Positions 1-9,901 are shown, counted from the first letter of the stretch. The stretch is 64,000 nucleotides of DNA from Pedobacter sp. PAMC26386 (GCA_014302835.1 CP060294.1:1178001-1242000); one strand, 5' to 3'. Translations and numbers: made by a program. The notes: a model not told the origin generated them from the sequence alone.

Positions 1-475
1 TATCTGTCTGATCCATCATCTTATATAGATCTTTCAGGTCATGATCTTCATAAATATATTCCTCATTACTTCTGGTACTTCCATGAACGAGGTGCATATT
101 AACCGGAACCCCTTTAATATTGAAATTTAGTTTAATTTGCCTGGGAAGGTCGGCCAGATAGGTTTTACAATCCTCTTTAATTGTTCGTTTTGTATGGTTA
201 ATTGCTGTCAACCTCGCCGCAGTTTCGAGTTCATTATGTTTTTTAAGTGGAATAATATCGTGATTAAAAGCAATCCGTTCATCATGGTTTCCCATCAGAC
301 ATGAGATTTTCAGACTTTTTATGGTTTCAATTACTTCATTTGTCCATGGGGCGAAATCTACCAGATCTCCAAGGCAATATACCTGATCTGCCTTTCTTTT
401 TTTAATATCATTCAATACAGTCCGTAGTGCAGGCAAGTTTCCATGAACATCACTAAAAATAGCGATCAGACTCAT
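1..475 (-). CDS. Metallophosphoesterase, C-terminus beyond the window
   Basis: Reading the minus strand from the ATG at 475 gives a protein that starts MSLIAIFSDVHGNLPAL and carries DVHGN near residue 9, GDLVD near 39 and GNHDE near 63. These are the metal-binding blocks of the calcineurin-like phosphoesterase superfamily, which hydrolyses phosphate esters at a two-metal centre. The gene runs off the left edge, so its C-terminus is unseen. Its ATG overlaps the TGA of the upstream MFS gene in an ATGA arrangement, so the two are probably translationally coupled. The family is clear; the substrate is not. Confidence 0.85.
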   Translation of the reverse strand, partial: MSLIAIFSDVHGNLPALRTVLNDIKKRKADQVYCLGDLVDFAPWTNEVIETIKSLKISCLMGNHDERIAFNHDIIPLKKHNELETAARLTAINHTKRTIKEDCKTYLADLPRQIKLNFNIKGVPVNMHLVHGSTRSNEEYIYEDHDLKDLYKMMDQTD

Positions 476-1644
476 GATTTATAACGTTTAGAAATGATAA
501 CTATTGACAAAGCTATACAGCTCCATAAAAGCATTTGAGAAGTAGAAAGGCTCCACTGACCTAATTTCCAGCTTAATAAACCAAAATATGTACCCACAGC
601 AGCCCCAATAAAATATGTGGTCATATAGATGGTATTCAACCGGCTGTGTGCATCTTCGTGAAGACTGTAAATACGTGTAAAATTGGTGATCTGTGTCGCT
701 TGAACACCGATATCCAGAAAGAAAACACTGATAATTAAAACAGGTACTGAAAAAGGAAATAGTTTAATTAACAGTATACTTCCTATGATCATAGAAACCG
801 TTAAAAGTAAGGAACTATAAACGTTCCCTTTATCTGCAAGTTTACCAAAATAAGGTGCAACCAAAGCACCTCCAATGGCAATCAGGCCAAAAAGACCAAT
901 GGTTCCGGTATGATAATTTAATGGAGGACTGCTCAAATGAAAGGTTAGCGTGGTCCAAAAAGAACAGAATACCCCAAAAGTAAAAGCTCCTAATAGTGCA
1001 GCCTGTCTTAAAACTCTGTATTCCTTGACCAGGGCTAGTGTCGATTTCAAAAGGCTAACATAACTACCTTTAAATTTGGGTTTTACTTCTGGTAAGTATA
1101 ATTTTAGCAGGATACTCATTATCAATACCATGAATGCCGATATGCCATAAACATATCTCCAGCCAAGCCATTCCGTGATCAAGCCACTCAATACCCTTGC
1201 GCCCAAAATACCAACCAGTATACCACTAAAGACCTTACCTACATTTTTTCCCCTGTTATGCTTTCCTAAAGTTGCCGCCATAGGTAAAATGATTTGAGCC
1301 GGTGTAGAGAAAAGACCAATAAAAAAACTCAAGACACATATTCCTGTTAGTGTAGAAGAAAAAGCAAAGAGGGTCAAAGTAAGAATTAACAAGCCGCAAA
1401 GTAGAAGGATAAGATTTTTGCGGTTGAGTTTATCGCCCAATGGAAGTAAAAAAAACATACCAAGACCATAGCCGAGCTGCGAAAGCATAGAAATTCTGCC
1501 TACTTGACTTTCACTTACACGTAATGCTTGTCCAATTTCATTTAAGATTGGTTGATTATAATAAATATTTGCGACTATAACTCCTGCCGATACTGCCATT
1601 AATGGAATGATAGCGGGGTGCAAGTTTGTTTTTTCTGATGTCAT
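472..1644 (-). CDS. MFS transporter (efflux type)
   Basis: About 390 residues with roughly twelve hydrophobic segments, and a loop after helix 2 containing GDKLNRK, matching the major facilitator signature. It is probably an inner-membrane exporter of small molecules. A TTG at 1668 would add eight residues, but the ATG at 1644 (MTSEKTNLHPAI) starts just before the first helix as in related proteins, so I prefer it. The gene is divergent from an AraC regulator starting about 90 bp away and overlaps the downstream phosphoesterase by 4 bp. The regulator-exporter pairing suggests inducible efflux; the substrate cannot be read from sequence. Confidence 0.85.
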   Translation of the reverse strand: MTSEKTNLHPAIIPLMAVSAGVIVANIYYNQPILNEIGQALRVSESQVGRISMLSQLGYGLGMFFLLPLGDKLNRKNLILLLCGLLILTLTLFAFSSTLTGICVLSFFIGLFSTPAQIILPMAATLGKHNRGKNVGKVFSGILVGILGARVLSGLITEWLGWRYVYGISAFMVLIMSILLKLYLPEVKPKFKGSYVSLLKSTLALVKEYRVLRQAALLGAFTFGVFCSFWTTLTFHLSSPPLNYHTGTIGLFGLIAIGGALVAPYFGKLADKGNVYSSLLLTVSMIIGSILLIKLFPFSVPVLIISVFFLDIGVQATQITNFTRIYSLHEDAHSRLNTIYMTTYFIGAAVGTYFGLLSWKLGQWSLSTSQMLLWSCIALSIVIISKRYKS

Positions 1645-1732
1645 GTGTATTTCTGTTTCTGAATACAAACCTACTGTAAGCTTGAGATTGAAAATTGTAC
1701 ATTTGAACGGTATATTTGTAAAAACTTATTAA

Positions 1733-2581
1733 TTGGAACGATTTATTCAACACGAGTCTCTTTTTATCAGGCATTTTACTACTGAAACGTGGCCGTATCC
1801 AGTACATAACCACAATCATTTTGAGTTAATGTTTATTCATTCAGGAAGTGGTTATCATGAACTCAATGGAGTTCTTAGCCCTTATCGGGGGAAATGTATG
1901 TTTTTGTTGGCCCCAGCCGATTATCACACACTAATCATTCAAAAAGAAACCGAGTTCAGTGTATTAAAATTTAGTAATGTCTATCTCGATGGAGCAGTTA
2001 ATGAATCTGTTAAAAATGAATGGAATAAGCTGATTGATCATTTGCTGGTTGTTAGTAATACATATGATTCCTGTTTAGTAGAGTCGGCAGATGAAATGGA
2101 TAAAATTGACCATATCATGCGGATGATTGTCAGGGAATGGGAGGGGGGCAATACTTCAAATGAAGTTATATTTTATTTGATTCGAAGCGTTTTTGCAGTG
2201 ATTAAGCGGAATGCTTTTCATCAAATGATTCCTGACAACTTACCTAATGGGAATTTATTTATTGATATCATGAACTATATTCATGTAAATATTCAGGATC
2301 CGGAAAGCCTTCGGTTAAGTTCCTTATCCAAACGATTTAACCTGTCTCCGAATCATTTAAGTTTTTTGTTTAAGAAACAAATGGGTAATTCGATCAAAAA
2401 ATACATTGGTGATTATAAATTTAAGCTCATAGAAAACCGCTTAAAATTCAGCGGCTCTATGATGAAAGAGATTAGTAATGAATTTGGGTTCAGTGATTTA
2501 AGCCATTTCAATAAATTTTTTAAAAACCAGGGAGGTATAAATCCAAAAGAGATCCGGAAAAAGGTGATTGCAGATCAATAA
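1733..2581 (+). CDS. AraC-family transcriptional regulator
   Basis: A 282-residue protein with a cupin-like N-terminal sensor half (HNHNHFELMF near residues 25-35) and a C-terminal double helix-turn-helix typical of AraC/XylS regulators (LSKRFNLSPNHLSFLFKKQ, then ISNEFGFSDLSHFNKFFK). The start is TTG: an in-frame TAA lies immediately upstream and the next ATG would delete most of the cupin. It is divergent from the MFS exporter and convergent with a FAD monooxygenase. It probably controls one or both in response to a small ligand. Confidence 0.85.
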   Translation: MERFIQHESLFIRHFTTETWPYPVHNHNHFELMFIHSGSGYHELNGVLSPYRGKCMFLLAPADYHTLIIQKETEFSVLKFSNVYLDGAVNESVKNEWNKLIDHLLVVSNTYDSCLVESADEMDKIDHIMRMIVREWEGGNTSNEVIFYLIRSVFAVIKRNAFHQMIPDNLPNGNLFIDIMNYIHVNIQDPESLRLSSLSKRFNLSPNHLSFLFKKQMGNSIKKYIGDYKFKLIENRLKFSGSMMKEISNEFGFSDLSHFNKFFKNQGGINPKEIRKKVIADQ

Positions 2582-2599
2582 CGGTCACTTTAAGAATTC

Positions 2600-3784
2600 T
2601 TATCCTCCAGAGAGAGTTTCATCAGACTGACTTGCATATAGTTTCTGTCCACCTTGATTTGAAGCATGAATAGCATTTCTACTGTGTTCAATCATTTTTG
2701 ATTCATAATCAGCAATAGCATCCTTTAAATTAATCTCTTCTGATAAATTTTCCGCCAAAATAGCGGCGTCGTAGAGCGCCGAATTTGCACCAAGTCCGCT
2801 GGCAGGGCTCATGGTATGGATGGCATCTCCTAATGCAGTTATGCTGTTTCCAGTCCATGTTTCGTTCGGAAAAGATGTTCTTACAGGTGTAATAGTCAGT
2901 GTCTTTGGATCTGCAAATTCAAATAGTTTTTTAAGCGACGGGGCCCAGAAATGTGTTAAATTCTTTATATACTGGGAAATGCTTTCCGGTGAAAGTATTA
3001 AATTGTCCTTTTGGTTTAAACCAAAGCAATTTGGATTACCTATAAAAGCCCAATAGATATAATCGTCTTTTGCGCTCAATTGTAAATTTGCTGTATTCTC
3101 TTTGAACTGCATTGCATCTATTACCAATGCAATTTCCTGTTCAAATATTACTGATGTACCGGTTTGCAATTCTTTGGCTACTTGCTTTTTAACCCGGTCA
3201 CTATAAAATGTTTTTCCATAAATATTAATATGACCAGTATCTACGATCTGATGAGTAGGAAATCGAATGGCACATAATTTAGAAGAGAATCCATCAGCTG
3301 CTACCACAAGATCGGCCTGGTAAAATGTTCTATCCTTAAAATATACCCTAACCTTTCCGTCTGGTAATTCTTCATAATTTACGAATTCTTTACTAAAATT
3401 AACCTGTTCATCGATGTCGGATAGCAATATCTCTCTCAGCGTTAGTCTGTTTGCCCGCAAGTCAGGTACTTTCTCCTGTCCATCACTCCAAGAATCTACC
3501 CACTTGTCAACCAAGTTCTCCAGTTGTGAATTTAATGTGCGCACCCCAATAGCGGGCACTGCGCAGCTATCAAGGAATAAGCTGTAAAGCTCTTTTGGAA
3601 GACACCTGTACAGGGCCTTTTGTCCAGTTTCATCTATTCTTATCCGATAACCCTGAGTCCTGCTGTCCACCGCTAAATCCCTCTCAAAAACCTGAAAGGA
3701 AATATTGTTTTTCTTCAGACCCTGAGCTAAAGCAAGCCCACCTAAACCTGCTCCAATTATAGCTACATTGATATTTTTATCCAT
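2600..3784 (-). CDS. FAD-dependent monooxygenase (Tet(X)/PHBH-like)
   Basis: 394 residues. The N-terminal Rossmann motif GAGLGGLALAQG (residues 11-22) binds FAD, and GDAIHTMSPASGLGANSAL near residue 318 is the second FAD motif of the class A flavin monooxygenases. A conserved arginine/leucine pair lies in RLTLREILL. These enzymes hydroxylate aromatic or drug-like substrates with NAD(P)H and O2. The gene ends 18 bp from the end of the AraC gene. Two related enzymes occur in the window at 48.4-51.9 kb. The substrate is unknown; resistance to a compound exported by the nearby MFS protein is only a guess. Confidence 0.85.
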   Translation of the reverse strand: MDKNINVAIIGAGLGGLALAQGLKKNNISFQVFERDLAVDSRTQGYRIRIDETGQKALYRCLPKELYSLFLDSCAVPAIGVRTLNSQLENLVDKWVDSWSDGQEKVPDLRANRLTLREILLSDIDEQVNFSKEFVNYEELPDGKVRVYFKDRTFYQADLVVAADGFSSKLCAIRFPTHQIVDTGHINIYGKTFYSDRVKKQVAKELQTGTSVIFEQEIALVIDAMQFKENTANLQLSAKDDYIYWAFIGNPNCFGLNQKDNLILSPESISQYIKNLTHFWAPSLKKLFEFADPKTLTITPVRTSFPNETWTGNSITALGDAIHTMSPASGLGANSALYDAAILAENLSEEINLKDAIADYESKMIEHSRNAIHASNQGGQKLYASQSDETLSGG

Positions 3785-3899
3785 TGTATATAAATTATTT
3801 GATGACTATACAAAAGTCTATACATAATTAGAATGAATACTGTGTGAATCATGGGAAGTGTTAGACTATTTGCGGTAAATATTCAGGACTTTCATGACG

Positions 3900-4112
3900 G
3901 ACTGTAGATAACAGTGAAGCGGGATTCCTTCCTTATATCTCTTAACGGTAAAAACCTATGGAGTACTGATGATTCAACAAGGCTCTAAATGGGTATTGTA
4001 TATTCCCACTGCATTAGCTTTTGAAAATGAGTAGAACCCTGATATTCCTGCAAATTCAGTGTTGATTTATGACGTGGAGGGTCTGAAGCCAGATCCCTCC
4101 CAGGTCATTTGA
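3900..4112 (+). pseudogene. Remnant of FKBP-type peptidyl-prolyl isomerase (C-terminal part)
   Basis: In the frame of the ATG at 3969 the sequence reads LMIQQGSKWVLYIPTALAF, then a TAG stop, then NPDIPANSVLIYDVEGL. This matches the end of secreted FKBP-type prolyl isomerases, where the usual text is close to GSKWTLYIPSALAYG followed by DIPANSVLIFDVELL. The 5' part is not readable as one frame and no start is visible. I read it as a decayed fragment; the left boundary is approximate. Confidence 0.7.
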
Positions 4113-4124
4113 TTAAATATTTTT

Positions 4125-4709
4125 CTAACCTTGTTTTCTTACGTATTTGGTAAGAATAACGATGATTTGCCCTTCAATTTTACCTTCAATATGGTCAGTA
4201 TTATTATCTACTAAACGGATGTTTTTAACAACAGTACCCATTTTAGCATTTAGCTGAGAACCTTTTACATCCAAGGATTTTGTTAAGACTACAGTATCAC
4301 CGGTTTGGAGTAAGGCACCAAGGCTATCTTTATGGAATTCAGGCACATCAGTGTCGTTCTCAAGGCCACCGGCAGCTTTTGCCCAAGCAAGTTTCTCGTC
4401 ATCAAGATACATCATATCCAGGTTGTCCATTGCCCAGCTTTCATTGCTTAAGCGGTTAAGCATGCGCCATGAAACTATTTGTACGCCTGGAACTTCACTC
4501 CACATACTTCCTGTTAGACAACTCCAGTGTTTACTATCCAGCTCTTCTTTTTTATCAATTTGTGCCTCACATTTATCACAGATAATGAGACAGTTATCTT
4601 CGTTACTGCTAGATTGAGGGGGAACTTCATATAATCTAAGGGTTACCCCGGATCCGCATAATTCGCACTTGTTTTCGCTTCTTTTTAGCAGTTGTTCTTC
4701 CAATTTCAT
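4125..4709 (-). CDS. phnA: PhnA-domain protein
   Basis: 194 residues. The N-terminal zinc ribbon has C15-x2-C18 (CELCG) and C44-x2-C47 (CDKC). The C-terminal part contains LQTGDTVVLTKSLDVKGS, the signature of the PhnA/YjdM domain. Despite the historical name, proteins of this family are not generally phosphonoacetate hydrolases, and their role remains unclear. The gene stands alone between two decayed genes, with the ATG at 4709. Confidence 0.85.
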   Translation of the reverse strand: MKLEEQLLKRSENKCELCGSGVTLRLYEVPPQSSSNEDNCLIICDKCEAQIDKKEELDSKHWSCLTGSMWSEVPGVQIVSWRMLNRLSNESWAMDNLDMMYLDDEKLAWAKAAGGLENDTDVPEFHKDSLGALLQTGDTVVLTKSLDVKGSQLNAKMGTVVKNIRLVDNNTDHIEGKIEGQIIVILTKYVRKQG

Positions 4710-4791
4710 ATCCTTCAGTTCTAATAAAGCGCGAAGATAATTATTTTATACTGGATAGTCAGTTTACGGCTTCTTTTGGTTATTATGCTTC

Positions 4792-5010
4792 TTATCTGGG
4801 GTGAACTAGAGTTTCTGAAGCTCGCTCTTCCAGTAATTCTCCAAGAATATTATCCATTGCTGAAATTTCCTCAAACCCTTTAGCATTCAGGATGTAAGTG
4901 TACTCCCGGCTTTTGTTTTCTATAGAAATAGTCCCTGTTACTCCTATTATTTTGATATGTTTGGAAATGGCCGGCCTGCTAATGTCAAAGTTATAGGTTA
5001 CGCGGATTAA
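4792..5010 (-). pseudogene. Remnant of ArsR-type winged-helix regulator
   Basis: The minus strand reads, without interruption, NFDISRPAISKHIKIIG, then SREYTYILNAKGFEEIS and a glutamate-rich tail ending at the TAA at 4792. This corresponds to the recognition helix and C-terminal end of Bacteroidota ArsR regulators (normally SRPAISKHIKILTE). The first wing helices are not recognisable and there is no start codon, so this is a C-terminal remnant. It abuts the gamma-glutamyltransferase start on the opposite strand. Confidence 0.7.
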
Positions 5011-5042
5011 AATGTTTATTTTTTTATCTATTTTAGGTTATT

Positions 5043-6926
5043 ATGAAGCAACTTGTATCCGCATTATTTATTTCTGCAGTTTCTATCCTGCCTCTAGCAG
5101 CACAGCAAACTCAAAAGCCAATATTACATGGTCGTAACTGGATGGCCATTACTGGTAAACCTTTAGCCGCAACAGCAGGTGCTATGACTTTTCAAAAAGG
5201 CGGAAATGCAATAGATGCAGCTTGCGCGATGTTAGCTGCTACCTGCACTATGTGGGATACCTTAAGCTGGGGTGGCGAAACACAAGCGCTGATTTATAAC
5301 CCTAAAACAAAAAAGGTAATTGCTATTAATGCGATGGGAGTTGCACCAACTGGGGCGACGGTAGATTTCTTTAAAAATAAAGGATATAACTTTCCTCCGG
5401 AATATGGCCCTTTAGCAGCAACTACTCCTGGTACACCTGGTGGACTCTTGTACATGCTTGCAAATTACGGAACACTTAGTCTTGAACAAGTACTTGCACC
5501 TGCGATGGAAATGGCTGCCGGTTACCCTATAGAAGCACAGGCAGCAAATAGCATAGAACGTGGAAAATCTAAAATTGAGCAATGGCCATATAGTAAAAAG
5601 GTGTTTCTGACACATCCTGGTGAAAAAAGAGAAGCACCAGAAGCGGGCGAAATCTTTGTACAGAAAGATTTACTGGTTACACTTCAAAAGATGGTTGGCG
5701 CTGAGAAGCAAGCCCTAAAAGCAGGGAAAAATAGAAAGCAGGCTATTATGGCTGCATATGCTCGTTTTTACACTGGAGATATTGCTCAGGAGTTTGTACG
5801 TGGCAGTAAGGAACAAGGTGGATTGATCACTATGGAAGATTTGGCGAATTGGAAACCTTTGGAAGAAGAGCCGCTCACTGTTAATTACAAAGGGATTGAT
5901 GTTTACAAATTGCAACAGTGGACACAAGGGCCGGTTATGTTGCAGGCGCTGAATATTCTGGAGAATTTCGATCTTAAAAGTATGGGCTATAATAGTCCAA
6001 AATATATTCACACACTTTACCAGGCAATGAATCTTGCATTTGCTGACCGTGATTTTTACTATGGTGATTCTTATGCTAAGCCTGATGAACCAATGAAAGG
6101 CTTATTAAGTAAGGAATATGCAAGACAGCGGGCAAAACTTATACGATATGAAAAGAATGACCCTAAAATTGGTCCAGGTAATCCATATCCATTTGAAGGC
6201 AGGAAAAATCCGTATATAAATCTACTCAAAGATAGGGGCTACAAACTTGATGTGACTAAACGAAACTTTGCTCCTCAGCATGATATGACCAATTATACCC
6301 CTGATACAGCTTATCAAGAGAGATTATGGTTAGGAACGACCTCTGTTGAAGCTGCAGATAAAGAAGGCTGGGTGGTTTCTGTAACTCCAAGTGGTGGCTG
6401 GCTCCCTGCTTGTATTGCCGGTGAAACCGGCATTGGAATGAGCCAGCGCATGCAAAGTTTTGTGCTTGATTCTACTTTGAATCCCTTCAATGTAGTTGCG
6501 CCAGGCAAAAGACCAAGAGTGACGTTATCGCCTTCTCTGGCATTAAAAGATGGTAAACCGTTCTTATCGTCTGCTGTACAGGGTGGTGACACACAAGATC
6601 AGAACCTTTTGCAGTTCTTTTTAAATGTTACAGAATTTGGAATGGATGTCCAACAAGCTACAGAAGCTGCAAATTTCAATACCAATCAGCTTTGGCTTTC
6701 GTTAGGAGGAACTAAAACTTCAGATCGTCAACCTAAACCCGGTCAGATATTATTAAATGATAATACCACAGAGGCGACCAGAAATGAACTAAAAAAAATG
6801 GGCTATATCCTAAGTTTTGGCGCACGAACCAGTGGACCGGTTAATGCCATTTATTTTGATTGGAAGCATAATAGTTTATGGGGAGGTTCCAGTAATCATG
6901 GGGAAGACTATGGGATAGGATGGTAG
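5043..6926 (+). CDS. Gamma-glutamyltransferase family protein (secreted)
   Basis: 627 residues with a signal peptide (MKQLVSALFISAVSILPLAAQ). The Ntn-hydrolase precursor layout is visible: an N-terminal block with GGNAIDAACAML, then GTTSVEAADKEGWVVSVTPS. The threonine at about residue 432 is the expected autocleavage site and nucleophile. The family cleaves or transfers the gamma-glutamyl group of glutathione and similar peptides in the periplasm. The usual TTH is TTS here, as in many GGT-like homologues, so the exact substrate is uncertain. The gene is followed after 71 bp by a patatin on the same strand. Confidence 0.88.
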   Translation: MKQLVSALFISAVSILPLAAQQTQKPILHGRNWMAITGKPLAATAGAMTFQKGGNAIDAACAMLAATCTMWDTLSWGGETQALIYNPKTKKVIAINAMGVAPTGATVDFFKNKGYNFPPEYGPLAATTPGTPGGLLYMLANYGTLSLEQVLAPAMEMAAGYPIEAQAANSIERGKSKIEQWPYSKKVFLTHPGEKREAPEAGEIFVQKDLLVTLQKMVGAEKQALKAGKNRKQAIMAAYARFYTGDIAQEFVRGSKEQGGLITMEDLANWKPLEEEPLTVNYKGIDVYKLQQWTQGPVMLQALNILENFDLKSMGYNSPKYIHTLYQAMNLAFADRDFYYGDSYAKPDEPMKGLLSKEYARQRAKLIRYEKNDPKIGPGNPYPFEGRKNPYINLLKDRGYKLDVTKRNFAPQHDMTNYTPDTAYQERLWLGTTSVEAADKEGWVVSVTPSGGWLPACIAGETGIGMSQRMQSFVLDSTLNPFNVVAPGKRPRVTLSPSLALKDGKPFLSSAVQGGDTQDQNLLQFFLNVTEFGMDVQQATEAANFNTNQLWLSLGGTKTSDRQPKPGQILLNDNTTEATRNELKKMGYILSFGARTSGPVNAIYFDWKHNSLWGGSSNHGEDYGIGW

Positions 6927-6997
6927 GGGCTCTGCTGGAGTTGGCTCTGTATCATTAATGTAATTGATCTATTATCATTTAAAATCTGGTCCCAATT

Positions 6998-8692
6998 ATG
7001 GAAGATAATATGAACACCTCAAACGAGCCAGAGAAATTCCATTTAGGGATCTGTATGGCAGGAGCAGTATCAGCAGGAGCCTATACAGCAGGAGTCATGG
7101 ATTACTTGTTAGAGGCGCTGGAAGCTTATGAGAAAGTCAGAGGAAAGCCTGGAATGCCAAAACACAAAGTAGAGATACCTGTAATGGGTGGAGCTTCAGC
7201 AGGAGGAATGACAGCTATGGTTACCGGCGCAGCTTTACAACAGGAGATGCTGCCAATTGATAAACCGGGAGATGACCTTCTGGAAGAGCATACTGATCAT
7301 ATCTTATATCATTCTTGGGTAGATCTGACTAACAGGGATGTGTTTTCCGAAATGCTTGAAACCGATGATATTAAAGGAAGTGTAGCCTCAGCACTGAATT
7401 GCGTATTTATAGATAAGATAGCTCAAAGGGTGCTGAAACCTGAAAAACCGGAAACAATTATCTGGAAGTCATTACCCTCTTTTTTTCCACGGAAAGTGAA
7501 ATTATTTACCACACTAAGTAATCTGGGAGGTTTTACTTATAATGTGAATTTCAATGCACAAGGTTCTAGGCGTCCTTATTATATGCAGGTTCACCAGGAT
7601 TACGCTTGTTTCGAGCTGACAGATGATGAGTTAACGGAAGATAAAACACCGGGCTGGATGCCGCTTAACTTTAAAACAGGCACGAATACGCAGGTAGCAG
7701 TAGAGGCGGCAGTGGCCACAGGTGCTTTTCCCATTGGATTTAAGGCCAGAACAGTTACGCGACCAAAAGATGTTGTCAATAATAACCCGCTTTTTGATAA
7801 ACAGACGCTGGAAGCGATTCAGATCTCAAGTGATCCTTATCAATCTTTAAACATTGATGGGGGCATGATTAATAATGACCCCTTTGAAAAGGTACGTGAA
7901 ATTCTGAACGAAGCCTGTGGGCAGTCTGATCCGGAACTGCACGATAATTTTAATACTTTCAAATCTACAGTTCTAATGATTGCGCCATTTCCAGGTAGTA
8001 AACCAGTAGATATTAAGTTAATTGATAGATTAATGCATGTAATTGGGTTGACTTTATCTGCTATGCTTAGCCAGATGCGGGCAAAAGCTGCTCAGGTCGT
8101 AGACGCGATGAATTTAAACTGTGCAGGTCAATATCTTATTGATCCTTCCAGGGAGTTCCGGAAAGCAGATGGTACAAAGATACATGTCCAGGGTGAGCGG
8201 GCTATTGCTTGCGGTGCATTGGGTGGGTTTAGTGGCTTTTTAAGTAAAGAATTCAGGGTACATGATTATTTTCTCGGAAGATATAACTGCAAAATATTTC
8301 TCCGCGATTATTTTACTATTCCAGACAGTGCTAAAAATGAGAACCCAATTTTTAAAGCAGGTTATGCCAGCATTGATTCTGATCAATATCGATCCCAGGT
8401 AGATAATAGCTGGCAGATTATTCCAATAGTGGGAGAGGTAGATTATACCTTTCCGCAATTAGTTTTTAGTTCTGGCACCAATTGGCCTGTCCAGAATTGG
8501 GTAGCAATCAGCAAATTCAATTCTACCATGAAAAAGAGGGTGCAGGCTCTGATTATGAATCTGGTGAAATACAAACCAGTTCATAGATTCTTTTTATGGA
8601 TTGGGACAAGAATTTTGCTAAGAGGAATGATTACTAAAGCGGTATTCCAAACAATTAAAGATGAATTGAACCGCTGGCACTTGCTTAAATAA
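6998..8692 (+). CDS. Patatin-like phospholipase
   Basis: 564 residues. The oxyanion region is MAGAVSAGAYTAGVMDYLLE, the nucleophile elbow is G65-A-S67-A-G69, and the catalytic aspartate is D287 in NIDGGMINNDP. These form the Ser/Asp dyad of patatin phospholipases, which release fatty acids from lipids. No signal peptide is seen. Two starts are possible, ATG 6998 and ATG 7010 (MNTSNEP). The C-terminal 250 residues have no feature I can name. The gene may be cotranscribed with the upstream gamma-glutamyltransferase. Confidence 0.88.
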   Translation: MEDNMNTSNEPEKFHLGICMAGAVSAGAYTAGVMDYLLEALEAYEKVRGKPGMPKHKVEIPVMGGASAGGMTAMVTGAALQQEMLPIDKPGDDLLEEHTDHILYHSWVDLTNRDVFSEMLETDDIKGSVASALNCVFIDKIAQRVLKPEKPETIIWKSLPSFFPRKVKLFTTLSNLGGFTYNVNFNAQGSRRPYYMQVHQDYACFELTDDELTEDKTPGWMPLNFKTGTNTQVAVEAAVATGAFPIGFKARTVTRPKDVVNNNPLFDKQTLEAIQISSDPYQSLNIDGGMINNDPFEKVREILNEACGQSDPELHDNFNTFKSTVLMIAPFPGSKPVDIKLIDRLMHVIGLTLSAMLSQMRAKAAQVVDAMNLNCAGQYLIDPSREFRKADGTKIHVQGERAIACGALGGFSGFLSKEFRVHDYFLGRYNCKIFLRDYFTIPDSAKNENPIFKAGYASIDSDQYRSQVDNSWQIIPIVGEVDYTFPQLVFSSGTNWPVQNWVAISKFNSTMKKRVQALIMNLVKYKPVHRFFLWIGTRILLRGMITKAVFQTIKDELNRWHLLK

Positions 8693-8717
8693 TAAGGTTC
8701 TTCTTTATGGAAATCTG

Positions 8718-9053
8718 TTATAAACGGAGGTCAATAACAACCGTCGGATCATTATAATACAGATCATTATCAAATAGGTTTCTATCATAACCACTGCCAA
8801 CAAATCTCACCTTGGTATAATCTATATGATTATCAGTCCATAATGATACAGTGATTAATGGTAGGGTATGGTTATAAGGGATTGACCGGTATCCGCGTAC
8901 ATTATAAGTCTGGTTATCAAAGCCACTTTTCAGGTTAATCACACAATTATCACAGGAAACTTCAAATCTGTAGTCGCTGTATGGTCCATCAGTTGTTTTA
9001 ATGCAGGAACTAAATAAAAAACAAAGTAATAATAGAGGTAACAGCTTAATCAT
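8718..9053 (-). CDS. Small lipoprotein of unknown function
   Basis: 111 residues starting MIKLLPLLLLCFLFSSCIK, with a lipobox ending at C17, so it is probably lipidated and exported. The mature part is a short beta-rich sequence with two cysteines (CDNC). No domain is recognised. It is convergent with the patatin gene (25 bp) and divergent from the ArsR gene. Confidence 0.7.
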   Translation of the reverse strand: MIKLLPLLLLCFLFSSCIKTTDGPYSDYRFEVSCDNCVINLKSGFDNQTYNVRGYRSIPYNHTLPLITVSLWTDNHIDYTKVRFVGSGYDRNLFDNDLYYNDPTVVIDLRL

Positions 9054-9133
9054 TCTGGAGGTTTTTGAATTACAAAGATAATTATTTAATTCTAGAATGA
9101 AATATATATTTAATCAATGGGGTATCTTTGTGC

Positions 9134-9814
9134 ATGGAACTTGAAAAACTGGTACATATAGCTGGATTGATTGGTGAACCTGCGCGCATTAAAATGTTAT
9201 GGACACTAATGGACGGCAAGGCATATACCGCTACAGAATTAGCCTTATTTGCAGAGGTATCTCCTCAAAGCGCAAGTGCACATCTGGGTAAAATGGTGCA
9301 GGCTAATCTATTGAAAGTAAGCTGTCAGGGACGACATCGATACTTTAGTTATGCCAGGGATGAAGTGGCTTATGCAGTAGAAGGGATGGCTAATCTGATT
9401 TCTTTACAGAAAGATAAGCTAATCCCTGCTACTAAAGATTTTCCATTCAGATATTGTAGAACCTGTTATGATCATATTGCAGGCAGAGCGGGTGTAGTCA
9501 TTACAGACAGGTTATTAATGCTGGAATACCTTGTGGAAAAAGGAGACGCCTATGCTATGACCGCACAAGGTCAGACTTTCTTTAAAGATTTTGGGATCGA
9601 TACCGATGTCCTGTTAAAATTGAGACGCCCATTTGCGCGGCCATGTCTTGATTGGAGCGAAAGACGATCACATTTAGCCGGTTCTTTAGCCACGGCCATA
9701 TTTGAAAAAATAATTACTGAAGACTGGATGCGGAAGGTACAGCATAGCCGTACTTTGTCTATCACGGCAAAAGGTCAGTTGAATTTATACGAGACCTTAG
9801 GGATAGAAATTTGA
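9134..9814 (+). CDS. ArsR-type winged-helix transcriptional regulator
   Basis: 226 residues beginning MELEKLVHIAGLIGEPARIK. The N-terminal half is an ArsR winged helix (ELALFAEVSPQSASAHLGKMVQANLL as recognition region, GRHRYFSY as wing). The C-terminal half is about 120 residues with CRTCYDH and an RPFARPCLDWSERR block, as in long ArsR proteins. The ATG at 9134 is preferred to a TTG six bases upstream because it matches the family start. The cysteines might bind metal or sense thiols, but no target is adjacent. Confidence 0.85.
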   Translation: MELEKLVHIAGLIGEPARIKMLWTLMDGKAYTATELALFAEVSPQSASAHLGKMVQANLLKVSCQGRHRYFSYARDEVAYAVEGMANLISLQKDKLIPATKDFPFRYCRTCYDHIAGRAGVVITDRLLMLEYLVEKGDAYAMTAQGQTFFKDFGIDTDVLLKLRRPFARPCLDWSERRSHLAGSLATAIFEKIITEDWMRKVQHSRTLSITAKGQLNLYETLGIEI

Positions 9815-9822
9815 GGTAAATA

Positions 9823-9866
9823 CGCTTACAATACTAAAGATAAATATCTATTGACTATTGTAAGCG
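9823..9866. terminator. Perfect 11-bp inverted repeat after the ArsR gene
   Basis: CGCTTACAATA at 9823-9833 is repeated in inverse as TATTGTAAGCG at 9856-9866, starting 9 bp after the ArsR stop. It could form a hairpin with a 22-nt loop. There is no clear T-run, so it could instead be a protein-binding site. Confidence 0.45.
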
Positions 9867-9901
9867 GAAAATATCTGTGTTAGGTTAGTAATGTATCTGA
9901 A

